Assembly: GCA_005406025.1 (NCBI GenBank)
Contig: BGZK01000003.1
Coordinates: 992,001 to 1,056,000, forward strand
Length of the DNA stretch: 64,000 nt
From: Eumeta japonica
Lineage: Eukaryota; Arthropoda; Insecta; Lepidoptera; Psychidae
Direction: 5' to 3'
In this document: in pieces, positions 47,835 through 59,424 of the stretch
Layout of the letters: every line of letters begins with the position of its first letter
Position numbering within the stretch: the stretch's first letter is position 1
Translations under genes and position numbers: made by a program
Notes under the pieces: model-generated
Database searches by the model: none
The model's input: the letters and a program-made list of their open reading frames with translations, nothing else
What the model was told of the DNA's origin: nothing

Positions 47835-48875
47835 ATCTCAATATGTAGTCATGGTACGGTAGACATCACATTTTTCCATACAGTGATTCTGGGGGTGCGC
47901 TGACACTATCTAATTATATCTATGTGATGGTATCTCAAATTGATGCAACACTACAGGGTGACGTTATGGTAAAGCCCGGTAAAACTAGCTCGCGAGTGTT
48001 TGTTAATAAAGGAAGAAACTAAATAAAATCAGAAATAGTAGTGTATGATGCAAATAAGTATCAAAACGGGGTGACAAACTAATTTCGGGTATAAACGTAA
48101 CTAGTTTATTGCAATTAGAGTGTGGAATGGAAGTAAAGGTGGTGAATGATCATAAACTGACTATGGAATAAGTAAAACTAATATCTGAACAAAGAATAAA
48201 ATAACATAAGTAATAATAATTAGTATTTCCGGTCTTCCGAGAGTACAGATGAAGTAGATTATTTTTTCAGAACACAAAGAGTTGTCCAGTTCACGAACCG
48301 TTCGTAATACAAAATCAGCTATCTGGACTCGAGATTTCCAGCGTATAAGAGAATGAAGGGCGTAAACTCAACATCATTTAGAGATGGTGCATTCAGCATT
48401 TTTTTAAAACCAGTTCAGGAGTTAGACTCCGGTCATGGTCACATTTTGGTCTGTTCTGGTCATGGTCACATCTTAGTATATCGAACATGATTGCCACTTT
48501 GATCTAGTTTAAGTAATAATTATAATCATTTAATTAAGACCTAACACCAAGATTTGATAATACTCGCTGAATGATTACAAGCAGATTTTCCCTTTCTGTC
48601 GTATCACAACCTGGTGTCATAAGAAGCCTTTCTGCTAATTTTCATCTCTTTAAAAAAAATTCTTATCAAAAATTTTCTATTCCTAACATTTAAAAAAGTT
48701 AATTAATTAATATGGGAGGTAAATGGTAAATGAATAATAATTTGTGATAAATATAGTCCATATGTATAATAAACGAGTATAACCCGATGTGTTTGTGCAT
48801 TGAAGGTAAAGTATGAAAAATTGAGAGGATACAATAAAAAAGGCAATATAAAAGAATGCTTTCTCTTACATTACG
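47835..48875. other. Non-coding DNA
   Basis: Contains a tandem duplication of the word GGTCATGGTCACAT near 48,431-48,475. No gene is supported. Confidence 0.35.
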
Positions 48876-48884
48876 TTCTATATA

Positions 48885-49260
48885 TTATATTCGCGCATAT
48901 CTTTGAAATTACTGAACGGATTTTAATGCAGTTTTCTCGAGTAGATAGGGCTTGGTTTAGAGTCACAATCAGCTAAAGTTATTCTAATCGGATATCAGAA
49001 AAAAGATTTCCTCATTTAAACATCTAGCCTGATAACTTCACATCATCACCCGACATCACAATATGAACGAACAACAATTTTCAACAGAAAAAAATAACAG
49101 TAACTATACTCGACTTTCCAATAACTTATAACCTATTTAAAAATATAGAAATCACGGGTGGGCTTAGAGGGGGCGTGTACTGATGAATGAGGTAATAGTA
49201 CGAATTGCGTTAAAAACTTTGTGACATACCGAATTCCACGGGGACGGAAAGTTAGAATAC
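48885..49260 (+). repeat. Dispersed repeat terminus (CGCATATCTTTGAAA type)
   Basis: GCGCATATCTTTGAAATTAC, TGAACGGATTTTAATGCAG, AGGGCTTGGTTTAGAGTCA and later ATACCGAATTCCACGGGGAC follow each other as in widespread lepidopteran repeats. Non-coding, decayed. Confidence 0.45.
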
Positions 49261-49499
49261 AAATAAAATAGTTGCAAATATAAACTATACGTTAGTTAGT
49301 TGTAAATATATAAAATATTACAAAATTGACCTACATTTATTAAGCAATATATTTGTCCATTATTTTACAATTTACAAAAATAAATATTGCCCCTTATTTC
49401 AAAAATATTAGTAATAAGACTGAACGTTTGTACGAATTTTATTGAAAATTGACTTTCTACCCGCAGTTTAGTCGGCGTGGAAATAAAATATATTCATCC

Positions 49500-49720
49500 G
49501 TTTTTCATATTGAACGATTTTGCTGCCAGTACCAATCTCCTGCCTGTTTTCAATTGAGATTCTGATACTGTTCCTGATTTTGATCTCGATGACATTCTTT
49601 ATTCTAATTCCAGACCTACACTTGCTTCTGATCTCGGTCCTGTTCTCAATTTCTCCCCGTTTTTCAATAAGTAAAGCACGTCATAATCATTCAACTGTAG
49701 GTTTTTTCTTTTGAGCATTG
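49500..49720 (+). repeat. Hexamer-type degenerate repeat element, copy 3
   Basis: The pyrimidine-rich tract GAGATTCTGATACTGTTCC, TGATTTTGATCTCGATGAC and TTGCTTCTGATCTCGGTCC gives an Ile/Leu/Ser/Pro-rich open frame (64 codons). The frame ends in TVGFFF, much as the minus-strand copy at 32.7 kb ends in YVGFFA. This shared end suggests common descent and argues against independent simple sequence. Confidence 0.5.
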
Positions 49721-49729
49721 TTGTTTGTT

Positions 49730-50255
49730 CATGTTGTGAAGTTCGTATAGGTCTTCGACGCTATTATTTGCCTTGTATTTTCTCAAACTCAAGATTTTAA
49801 AATGAGGATAATTTTTTATCTCGACATCCGATTTGAATTGAATAATTCCCATATTTTGGTACAAGCCAAGATCTATCTATCTGTGGAAAATTCATTAAAA
49901 ATCACTCAGTAATTTTAGAGACTTAAGCTATCAGATAGAAAAAAAAATTTGAATATCATTTTTTTCTCCTGTATTTTCTTTCTCTTATCTTCCCCTCTTT
50001 ATTTTTCATACTTACCGTCCATGCGCAGATACGGATTCTATTGCTTTATTATATGCATAGATGTACTTGCATTTGACAAGAGACGTCCCGAATACATTCA
50101 TATTCCTCCCAGAGAGTGCGCCGCGGTCTATTACATTTCCCCCCCCCACCACACGTTGCACGTAGGGAATAGTTCAACTCTGTGAGTCTCTAACATTGCA
50201 TACATTTTTGTACTCGTACTTTAAAAGCTTTTATTATCCTTTCTACTAGATTAAA
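49730..50255. other. Non-coding DNA, poly-C patch at 50,140-50,150
   Basis: No supported gene. A short GC patch at 50,085-50,165 is unexplained. Confidence 0.35.
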
Positions 50256-50350
50256 AAATCTCTAGAAAATATAGCCATGTCCTATTAACGTTGAAAAGAC
50301 AGGACGTGGTATATGGGACAGGAATAATAAGGTCATCGATCGATAGAAGT

Positions 50351-51160
50351 TCATCGAATAGTCACTTTCAACGACAAAAAATTGTTTCGTTGAAATTGAA
50401 GCGTTAATTCTATGACGACTGTTACTTGACTGCTGGAGTGTAAACGGTGATGGTGACATTGTAAGAAAATAATGTCACCGTCAACATTAACTTCTGCCCA
50501 CGCACCCCTTCTATTCGAGCCGACCCTATGGTCGACTAACGTAACGGAAAGTACACCATATGTGCATAGTTCAACTAATTTTGACCACGGCAAGCCAAAA
50601 CTTGTGAATACTATTTGAATCTCATTAAAAATGTCCTCTCCTGTAGTAGTTCCTTTTAGCAGATGTAAAGCAAGAAATTCCTCAATAATAGTGAACTCTT
50701 TATCGACACCTCGAATAAATATAACCAGTTGAGCTGTGTCAGACAAATCGGTGCTCTCGTCTAATGCTATGGAAAATGATTCAAAACCAACCATTCAGTT
50801 AATGTTGTTTTTATATAATTAGAAATCATTTCTATACGTCGGACAATAGTTCGTCTTGACATACTAATTGTTTCAAATTTATTTTCTTTTTCAGGACACA
50901 AAACATTGCAAAATTTTAATATATACTTCTTGATAAATTTTCCTTCTGCAAATGGTTTTAATGACTTCTCCAATTTAGAATTAACTATAAAACTAGCTTT
51001 CACAACATTATCTAGTTGTGTTCTTTGTCTATGAAACATTTGCTGGTGTTTTTCCAAATTTGCGATAGGATTCTGAATTTTATTTTTTTTATTTGTCGTG
51101 TCAATGAGTATAGCATTGGATGCTTAGTTGAATAATGCCTCTTTATATTGAATTCTTTCA
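50351..51160 (-). pseudogene. hAT-type transposase pseudogene (BED finger / GTF2IRD2-like family)
   Basis: On the minus strand, a trace of a BED zinc finger end, KEFNIKRHYSTKH, lies at about 51,158-51,120. The frame then shifts into EKHQQMFHRQRTQ and KLEKSLKPFAEGKFIKKYIL (51,057 downward), then NVLCPEKENKFETISMSRR and TIVRRIEMISNYI. After another frameshift near 50,795 comes SIALDESTDLSDTAQLVIF, the first Asp of the hAT catalytic fold (LDESTD). It is followed by EFLALHLLKGTTTGEDIFNE and a decayed TYGVLSVT where relatives have TTDG. Nothing recognisable follows 50,351; the C-terminal dimerisation region is missing. This family gave rise to domesticated ZBED and GTF2IRD2-like genes, but this copy has frameshifts and no sign of use by the host. 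Confidence 0.8.
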
Positions 51161-51189
51161 TTATTAAATAGTAATATATGGTTCACTAA

Positions 51190-52195
51190 GAATGAAAGTT
51201 TAATTAAAGAAGTACAAGAGAAAATTTAAAATTCACAATCAACGCATAATTTATTTGCAGCGACACCTGAGATATCTTAAAAAAAAAGACTAAAGAAAAA
51301 TGGTCTTAAATACTAGGCTAAGTTCACTCATATGGTTAAGGATACCTAAACACTCTAGTGTCAATAACTCTTTTTGTTTTTCTTATCGTTTTTCTCGATA
51401 AGTTACATTTGATGATTTTAAATTTGTTTATAAAAAAAATTAACAAACATGAGAGTTGTCATATTCAATAGGCTTCTACTCCATAAATCCGGTTATATTA
51501 AGAAATCAATCAAGTGAGTTAATAAAGTCAATGGAGCTCAATCGTAATAACATCCTTACGGACCAACTATAAACCAATTGGCGGCCCAAATAATTTTTTT
51601 TATTTGACTGCAGGCAGAGATTTGTTGTTATAATCATATCTTGTGAGAGACTAGAAATGATGTAAAGTATGAAGAATTAAAATTCTTCTTTACAATATTG
51701 TACTTTCTATACCGAATGAATAAGTCCATTATATTATTCGTCAGAATGATTAAAGTTAAGTAGGCTTCATGTTTTCTGTTGAGCAGATTGTAATGCACAG
51801 CCGCGTTGTGGCGTGCAAAACGTTAACATTAAACATAAATTAAAGTTTTGTAAAATTCATCAAAGTAACCTTGAAGTTGTGTTTCCATGAAGAACAAACC
51901 GTTCTTATGCCAACATGCCCTGGCATTTATGTTTTCTAAAGATATTTCGGATAATTATGCAACTTTTATTTCTCAATTTAATCGTGCATTATTTTTCGAA
52001 TTTCAATAATTATTATTGTGCCTCATTATGTTGATAATTTTATATTATTATCGATCATTTCACTTAATTTTCATAAAAAAAATTATTTAAAATTTACTGC
52101 ATTTCCCGATGATATTCCCTTTTCTTCCACAAGTGTGCACTGCGGTTGACTGTATTCCTCCCGCCATATAATTAGCACATAGCAAGTAGTAGCAT
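51190..52195. other. AT-rich non-coding DNA
   Basis: May include the 5' end of the hAT element, although no terminal repeat or 8-bp duplication was identified. No gene is supported. Confidence 0.35.
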
Positions 52196-52197
52196 AT

Positions 52198-52490
52198 CAA
52201 TTTTCATGGTTATGGGTTGACAGGTATGGAACTTGATATACTGCAGCGCTACCTGGTGTCGATTTAAAACAAAGGGTATAGTACAAAAACTTTCTCCACG
52301 GAAAAATACATATGCATGCCACTTTTCACGGTGTCGGTTAAACGGTATAAAAGTTGATGTGCTACAGCGTCATTTGGTTACGAATTGCAACAAAGTGGAT
52401 AGCACAAAAACCTTTTTCATGAAAAAATGCATATACCTAACAATTTTCATGGTGATCCGTCGAACGATGTCGGAGTTTAGCGATAATACT
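52198..52490 (+). repeat. Tandem array, ~124-bp unit, ~2.3 copies
   Basis: TTTTCATGGTTATGGGTTGA at 52,201, TTTTCACGGTGTCGGTTAAA at 52,323 and TTTTCATGGTGATCCGTCGA at 52,445 start successive units. Each full unit also has RCTxCAGCGYxAYxTGGT, ACAAAGKGTATAGTACAAAA-like and ATGCATRYCxA blocks. The 90-codon open frame here simply follows the repeat. No known satellite is recognised. Confidence 0.65.
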
Positions 52491-52845
52491 CGCCTATGCA
52501 TATAAATTGGTTAATGTTGTGGTATTTTATAACATTTTAATGTCATGTCATGATATTTAAAAAAAAAACTTACTATATTTGTTATATTTATTTTTCAGAT
52601 TCTTGACAAAGTTTTGATAAAAAGTCGAAATGTCAAACCGGCCAGCAACAGTTTCATTGTTTTGCCATTGTCCACACTCCCGTGAACCTATTTTGTATTT
52701 ACTGAACGTAATTATGTTTAATAATGTAAATGTTTAGTATTTATATAATAATTACTAATAATTATTAACTTAATTGTTAACTACACGCTATTGTGTTGTA
52801 CAGAATTATATATATATTTAATATGTAACTTATTGTTACGTATGG

Positions 52846-52889
52846 AAACTCCGCAATGAAGCATACACGTATGCTTCATTGCGGAGTTT
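52846..52889. repeat. Perfect 21-bp inverted repeat, 2-nt loop
   Basis: The arm at 52,846-52,866 (AAACTCCGCAATGAAGCATA plus C) is exactly complementary to 52,869-52,889, with only AC between. The stem is unique in the window, not simple sequence, and stands in AT-rich DNA. No gene precedes it, so a terminator role is excluded. Confidence 0.9.
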
Positions 52890-53239
52890 ATTACAAATTA
52901 ACTTAACCTATTCATATTTTGCCTTCATCGCAAACACATGTATACAATACACACTTACATTTGTTGCAAATAAAAAATCTATATTGTTATGTCTCACACC
53001 ATATATATCAGTTCGAAGTTAGGAATATGCCTATGTACGATAAGGAAATATATTTTTATTATCCTCACAACAAATGCATCACGAATTGCTATGTACGTAT
53101 TTTGCATATTTGTAATTGAAAAATGTCGATATATTTTATTGTATAATATCAAGGGCATGAAAATATAAAACAAAATCTATTAGCAAGCATAAATTAAAGC
53201 TCATCGCAACATTCACAATCTATAAATTTTGCAATGACT

Positions 53240-53955
53240 CTCCACTTGTCAAACTTTTTTAGGTTTCTGAGCCAAATTTGCAAAACCCTTATAATTTTCT
53301 TCATGTCCATCTGTACGTCCGTCCGTCCGTGTGTCACAGGCATGTTACTCAATACCTACTATATATGTATTGGTGAAATTTATAGTGTAAGTGTCTTGTA
53401 TAAGCCGTAATTAGTTTGGTAGTTAAATAATAAAAATAATATGTTTATGGGGGAATACCTCATATATGTTACAAAATCTAAAAAAATTTTTTTCAGAAAA
53501 CGTCAACGAGTAACACATATATCAACAGTTTTTATTTTTTTTTAAACACAAGGTTTCTAGGCAATTTTTCTGATTACGTTAATAATTTCGGAAATAATCG
53601 CTCCGCAATTTAGAGAAATTGCCTCTATTTTCTAAACCATATATACAAAACCTATGAAAAAAATATCGGAGGTAACGCTTAATAAGTAATTTCAAAAAAA
53701 GTTATTTTGAATATGATAGAATATACCGTTTTTCAGTAAACGTCGAAAAACTGCGTTTCTCAACAAAACGACGTAAGTACCATAAAGATACGCTCTTTTG
53801 CTGATACTTTTTAGTGTACTCTATTTTAAGAATAATAGTCGACATACCTAATTATTTCTCTAGTTATATGTGACTAAAGTGCTTATACTTATTATGTGCG
53901 CAAAACATGGAAAAAAGTGTAACAAGGTGGTTTTTTCATCGGTAATGCATTTCTT
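53240..53955 (-). repeat. Dispersed ~650-bp repeat, copy B (inverted relative to copy A)
   Basis: On the minus strand it follows copy A at 14,920-15,540. Shared blocks are GCACATAATAAGTATAAGCA, GGTATGTCGACTATT, AGCAAAAGAGCGTATC, TTACGTCGTTTTGTTGA, GCGATTATTTCCGAAATT, and GTGACACACGGACGG. The end is TTTGGCTCAGAAACCTAAAA. Identity is moderate (roughly 70% by eye) with indels. No coding capacity. Confidence 0.7.
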
Positions 53956-53959
53956 TTTA

Positions 53960-55215
53960 GTAACGGCTTCGGAACCCTACATTGAGGATGGTTCGACATG
54001 CTCTTGGCTGGTTTTATTATTCTGATTTCTGATACTTCAATATGTTTTCAAAGACTTTTACAAATGTTTACTTTTACTGAGTGATTCATTATCATTTTTC
54101 TCATTTATTACTAACCTACCGACATGTTGTTAACGTTCATAAACAAATTAATTAAATGTAACATACACTATCAAATACTTGTATCTCCATTAAGCACATT
54201 TGTCGACCTAAACAGAACTAAGAATCTATTCGAAGAACGAAATCCAAAGAAAAATACCGAATTCGTCTTTAATATTAGAAAACTATATGTAATACGATCA
54301 CGTAACACTGATGTTACTTTTTCTTACATAAGCATCGTACTCATTATGAAATACGAAAGGTTTTTCACGGACAAAAATTTTCAAACCTTAAAAAAATCAT
54401 ATCTACAGATAACAGATCTACAGATTTGTATGTTGAAAAAATAAGATAGGACACAGTTTCCTTATTTCGGATATAACAATATAAATATGACATTTTTTTT
54501 TGTTTCATCCAAAAAGACGACCGTCGCTTACCGAAATAAAAGACCAATATTGCGCAAAGCCATAGCGATATTTTTTTCTTGCAGCAGCAAGAGCTTTCAA
54601 CGTAAAAAACTGGGCTTTCGTTTTAGTCCAATAGATCTTCCTTTGTACTAAATTGTGTTCTATCTATCATTTGTAGTTCTCTTATCGTTCTGGCTCGGAG
54701 TAAATCGTGTTTGTAAGACTTTGTGCGGTGAATCTTCGTTCGTTGGAATAGAAATCATCATTTTTCTTAAATATCAACACTGACGTTTATTAATCCAAAT
54801 TGTGAAATCATGTAATGAAATGAGACTAAAAATTGTATAAATGAAAATATTGTTGATTAATTAAAGAAGATTTAACAACAAATCATTTGATTTATTTCTC
54901 AGTCCCTGTGCTAGTGTAAAATGAGTAAAAATCTCTTTTTCGATGGTAGTCCCACTCCCATTGGTGCTGCTAGTGGCGGTTCCGGTGCCGGAAAGGATTT
55001 TCGTTATTAATAACAAGACTGAAAAAAAGTTTATTTGAATAAAATAAAATTAAACAACGTTCTTCATAGAAAACGATATAATACCGAAATTATGGTAATA
55101 AGTAGCCTAAACAGAAACAGTATATGTAAAATTTTAGTTATAAGTTTATGACATTAAGTTGAGTGAATTAATTAAATAGCGTATTGAATTTTCCGCAATA
55201 TGTATATATTGTATA
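53960..55215. other. AT-rich non-coding DNA
   Basis: A 106-codon frame (54,124-54,444) has random-looking composition and no domain, so no gene is called. Confidence 0.35.
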
Positions 55216-55217
55216 TG

Positions 55218-55363
<146 letters not shown>

Positions 55364-55864
55364 AAAGCTGAATACAAATTATATTATTAACTTTCGATAC
55401 AGTAAATGATTCTATAGATCTTTTAAATGAGTTTGAATTGCTTTAATCGGTTAAGTCATCAAAACACTTATCTAAAAAAATCAAACAATAATCAGATTAT
55501 TCAACAACAGAACGTAATTTTCATTAAAATTTCAAATACATTTCCGGCTGAAAACGTCGATTGGTTTTAAATCGTGATTTGCTACTAACAAATTAAGTCC
55601 ACAGCCTGCACCCTTAACAAAAGCTTAATTCGTTAATAGATCCCCACGGCACAATCCCTTGCGGATAGGGTGACCATAAAACCGAAGTTAACAGCCGAAA
55701 TATATATACATCTGCCTGTCAATAACCTAAATTGCAATTGCAAACTATAATGAATATTTAAATAACTATTACGTTCTACTATTTTGTCATTTTGTAATAG
55801 TAAAATACCATCCATATGATATTACTATTGATTTTGTTCGTAACTAACATATTTTTTAATAGCC

Positions 55865-56045
55865 CTAAAAGTAAGGGCAGTGGTAGCACAACGGCCAGGA
55901 ACGTCGCTTTGAAACCAGACGGTGTCGGATTTGATCCTGACCAGGTGCAAATTGACCAATGAGCTTTTGACCCTGAGAACACATTAAGCCATCGGTCCTT
56001 AACGGTGGCAACGGCCGCCAGCGTCCCCCAACCCACGTGGAGACT
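55865..56045 (+). mobile_element. Metulj-like SINE, degraded
   Basis: The head has GGGCAGTGGTAGCACAACGG as an A-box region and GGATTTGATCC (55,927-55,937) as a decayed B box. The body has TGAGAACACATTAAGCCATC and GGTCCTTAACGG, the family's 'agcac-ttaagccgtcggtcc' block. The end is CAACCCACGTGGAGAC. Confidence 0.7.
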
Positions 56046-56094
56046 TAAGTTCATGACCTTTAATCTGAATTGAAAAGAAATTATTGTGGTAAGT

Positions 56095-56365
56095 GTGCTT
56101 CAGCAGCGGAGTGGTAAGACCCGACACTGCAGACGACCAAGCGGTGAGCATGTTGGCTTACATAATCAAACGATATCAAGTTTGAATTAACTATTATGTT
56201 TTTATCTTAAACCACGGTAAAATCGATCGGTGAGTTTTAAACTTAAGTCAACCACTTCTTAAGAGTTTGTCGCTGTCGTTGATCGATATCATTGTCGTAC
56301 TGACAGCATCTAAAAAAGCACCTCTGGATCAGCTTGGTGTATTTAATATGTATGCCGCTCAACAT
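56095..56365 (+). mobile_element. Metulj-like SINE, degraded, directly after another copy
   Basis: The head AGCAGCGGAGTGGTAAGACC is followed by a decayed middle containing AATCGATCGGTGAGTTTTAA. The body end GTACTGACAGCATCTAAA and GCACCTCTGGATCAGCTTGG stands where relatives read 'acccgcactggagcagcgtgg'. It lies in the same orientation 50 bp after the copy ending at 56,045. Confidence 0.5.
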
Positions 56366-56369
56366 TAAA

Positions 56370-57650
56370 CCAAAACAAATGTAAAGTGTGTACTTTCAGC
56401 ATTTTAGTTTCATTATGCTTTATACGAATAAGAATAAAGTGCGACAACCAATATTAAAAAAAAATAGAAAGTATATTGAAGTGACTGAGTTATGTAGGTG
56501 GTATTTGAGCCATCCGGCCTCCGCGCTCAGTCCTGCGACAGTGAGTTCCATTTTTTATTTATAGATTTTATTTTTAAAATACTAGAAGGTAGGCAGGGCG
56601 AGAAACAAAAACAGTTAGAAAAAAAATTGTAGATAGGGGCTCCTGGCCAGGTACGTGGACCTCGACATTAAAGACCCGAAAATTGAATGTAAAGCAACAA
56701 AAAGTATCATAGTGAATTCCTAAAAAATACGTGAACAGATAACAGTGAAACTGATTAATAAAATATAATCTTGGCGCTGCTAATTTTAGCAGCAATTTCG
56801 AGTCCTGAGTATCGAATCCCGACGAGGGTTATGGCTGAACTACCACAACAACATATTTTTTTTAACGTGCATTTACACTTTAAAAAGTATGTGCGACTAT
56901 CCTGTAAATAATGGACATATTTGTGTTGACCCTACAGTTAGCACAAATTTATAATGGGATTAACAAACCTAATATTTCTTGGTCGAACAAATTTACCAAA
57001 ATCCACACCAAATATATTACACAATTAATTAATTACTTCTTGAAAATATATGTAAACTAGCGCTTAATAAATTTGCAATGTTCAGTAAGGATTAATCCTT
57101 ATTACCCCTTTGCATTTACTTTTAAATTTATTTGAAACTTGTCAATGTAAGCACACGAATAATTTTTATACTGCCTAATTATGGATTTTTATTTTAATTA
57201 ATTACGTTTAATGGTTATTTTAAAAAACGGGCTAAATGCGAATAGGAGTTGTCCATAAAAATTATAAAATATTTTATATGAAAATGAGTTAGAAAGAGTA
57301 GTTTCGAATATTGCAAATGTTTCAAATTTTGTTATATTTATGCCGTATTGTCTATCATACTTACTACCACTAAAAATTATTTCAGGTCATTCGATTTACG
57401 AGGATAAGCAGGGTGGACGACATATTCCGCACATATTTTAATGTGATGTAAAGAGTAACAATTCTACTATGAATGAAAATATTTATTTTCGGTCTCCGAA
57501 ATGATCTCTTTAAAGTGATGTTCTCACACGGTACATAAAATAAAATAAAAAAACCTATTAAATTAAGAATGGTTACAAACAAACGATTTATGTTAATGTG
57601 TGAAATTTTAAATCGATTTAATCGTACTAGTAGTAACAAATATTGCCGTT
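56370..57650. other. Non-coding DNA; possible tRNA-like scrap at 56,770-56,840
   Basis: A B-box-like TATCGAATCCCG lies at 56,810-56,821, preceded by a GGCGCTGCTAATTTTAGC stretch, but no full SINE or tRNA can be drawn. Nothing else is supported. Confidence 0.3.
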
Positions 57651-57654
57651 ACAT

Positions 57655-57780
57655 ATAAACAGACAGACAAGACACCGAATTTAAGTTCAAGGTCTCCGTT
57701 TCGATCATTTTTTTTTAATAACATAATCACTTAACCGGTTTCGATGAAGTTTGATTCCTTATAGTTACGTCATAAAAACA
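57655..57780 (+). repeat. Dispersed repeat terminus (ACAGACAGACAAG / AACCGGTTTCGATGAAG)
   Basis: AACAGACAGACAAGACACC and ACTTAACCGGTTTCGATGAA with GTTTGATTCCTTATAG are phrases typical of decayed insect LINE or Helitron tails. Class and ends are unclear. Confidence 0.35.
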
Positions 57781-57784
57781 CTTT

Positions 57785-58570
57785 ATTAAATATATTTATT
57801 TTATATCGTCGGCCTGGATCAAGATTGACAAATTAATAATCGATTTAGAATTAGGTTTAGAATAAAAGTTATAATAAAAATCAAAATCTCTCTGAAAGAT
57901 TTTGTATCTACGGGGAGGAGTCACGGACAAAATATAATATTTTACCAATTACCTAACATCTTAATCATTAGCAAATTTTACTGAAACTAACACATTGAAT
58001 TTTCCGCGTAAAGCTATTACAAAAGGCACTAGGCGCATAGCAACTGCTGTCAAAAATCTTGACATTCAACATTGTTCTACTCTAATGTTTAGCATTAAAA
58101 TATCGTAAGGTAAGACGGACGACAGAGGATAAAGGTAACCTTCGTATTTTAACCGCCGATTAGAATTTAACTTTATAAGTAGCCATAGATTGAGTTTCTC
58201 GAAGATTCGACATTTAACAAAAAAATATACTTAATTTTGGGGGGAAGGATCATGACTTCTAAGCCTCCTTAGATTTGTGGTTATCGTGTTTGTTATTGTT
58301 TTTTAATGTATCATGACTTCTTTCGAAATCAAGTGATATTTCCTTACAATTATGTGTGTATACGACATCAAATCCAATAAAAACAAATAAATGGTGCGAA
58401 TCAATATGACTGGAAAGCAAGTCTTGTTGACTAGAAGGTGTGCGACGAAAAGAGTTTACAATGCTTCTAGTTCTGAAACCGCTTCTTTTAAAGCAGGTAT
58501 CTCGCGGCATACGTGAACTCTGGTTTTATTAAGTTCCTTAGAGTTTTGTGTTTACAATCTCATAGCTTTA
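57785..58570. other. AT-rich non-coding DNA
   Basis: No supported gene or repeat. Confidence 0.4.
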
Positions 58571-58599
58571 AATATAAATGCAAGTAACAAATTTCAAAT

Positions 58600-58930
58600 A
58601 ATGTCAGAGGTCGCGTCACCGAGGCGCCCTCTGCGGAGAGAGATCGGCTGTCGCGAACCCAATCGCAAAACGATATACCAGCTAAGCGTACGTCGAATTC
58701 TATATCGTCCTTCGTATTCCGGTTCGCGCAACGGACCGCGTACAATTTGACTTTTTGAGGTTGGAATATAAAAAGGTAATCAACCGAAAGCGGCCCGTCA
58801 AAGCGACGGGCTCTGGATGCGAGCTATATTGGGCGATACGGGATCTGTCCTATTTCGCTCTAACGCTCTCGATTTATAGGCCCGTTAAAATTAAAACAGC
58901 AATATATTAAATTAATTTCAACCTCCCTTC
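58600..58930. promoter_or_regulatory. GC-richer island with a TATA-like site, candidate conserved element
   Basis: Words such as GGCGCCCTCTGCGGAGAGAG, GCGAACCCAATCGCAAAACG, GCGGCCCGTCAAAGCGACGG and CGATACGGGATCTGTCC form a non-repetitive island. TATAAAAAGG lies at 58,768-58,777. CCCGTTAAAATTAAAACAGC follows. No ORF with a domain and no exon downstream. The role is inferred and could be enhancer, promoter or chance. Confidence 0.35.
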
Positions 58931-59159
58931 GCTCTGAGTGATTTTCTTTCAGTGAATTCATTGTTAGCATTGTTGTCTGAGTAATTTTAAAATTGGACAC
59001 GGAAAGTTTTATCGTTATGTTGTTTGATATATGGCGTTAACTTATCGGTATGCGAAAGTCAAAACGAAAATTTGTAACGGGAAGTAGAAGTACTTACTAT
59101 ACAGTGTGCGTCAAGGTTCTAATTACCCCATCGCTAAGATGTACTCTCCTGCCCTCTTT

Positions 59160-59420
59160 TTGTTTCAGATTCATGGGTTTGCACCTTAAATCGTCCGCAC
59201 AGGTCGATTGCCAGTCTAGGGCTTTTAACAACAGTCGTCACTAATGCGACGACAACTTCTGAGACTGAGGTTTAACGTACTGTCTGAGACAAGGAACGAG
59301 CGGTTTAATTTGATTTAATTTAAAAACTCACCAGTTGATTCTCCCGTAATAAAAGCCCGAACATTCTAAACTGAAGTCGATGCTGTTTACCATTGAGCCA
59401 TCTCCATTCATTTACCACAC
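59160..59420 (-). mobile_element. Metulj-like SINE, degraded
   Basis: On the minus strand, an A box TGGCTCAATGGT (59,389-59,400) and a decayed B box TGTTCGGGCTTT (near 59,353-59,364) form the tRNA-like head. The body reads TCTCAGACAGTACGTTAAAC, GTTGTCGTCGCATTAG and TAAAAGCCCTAGACTGGC, following the family's block order. Its 3' end is uncertain. Confidence 0.55.
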
Positions 59421-59424
59421 ATCG

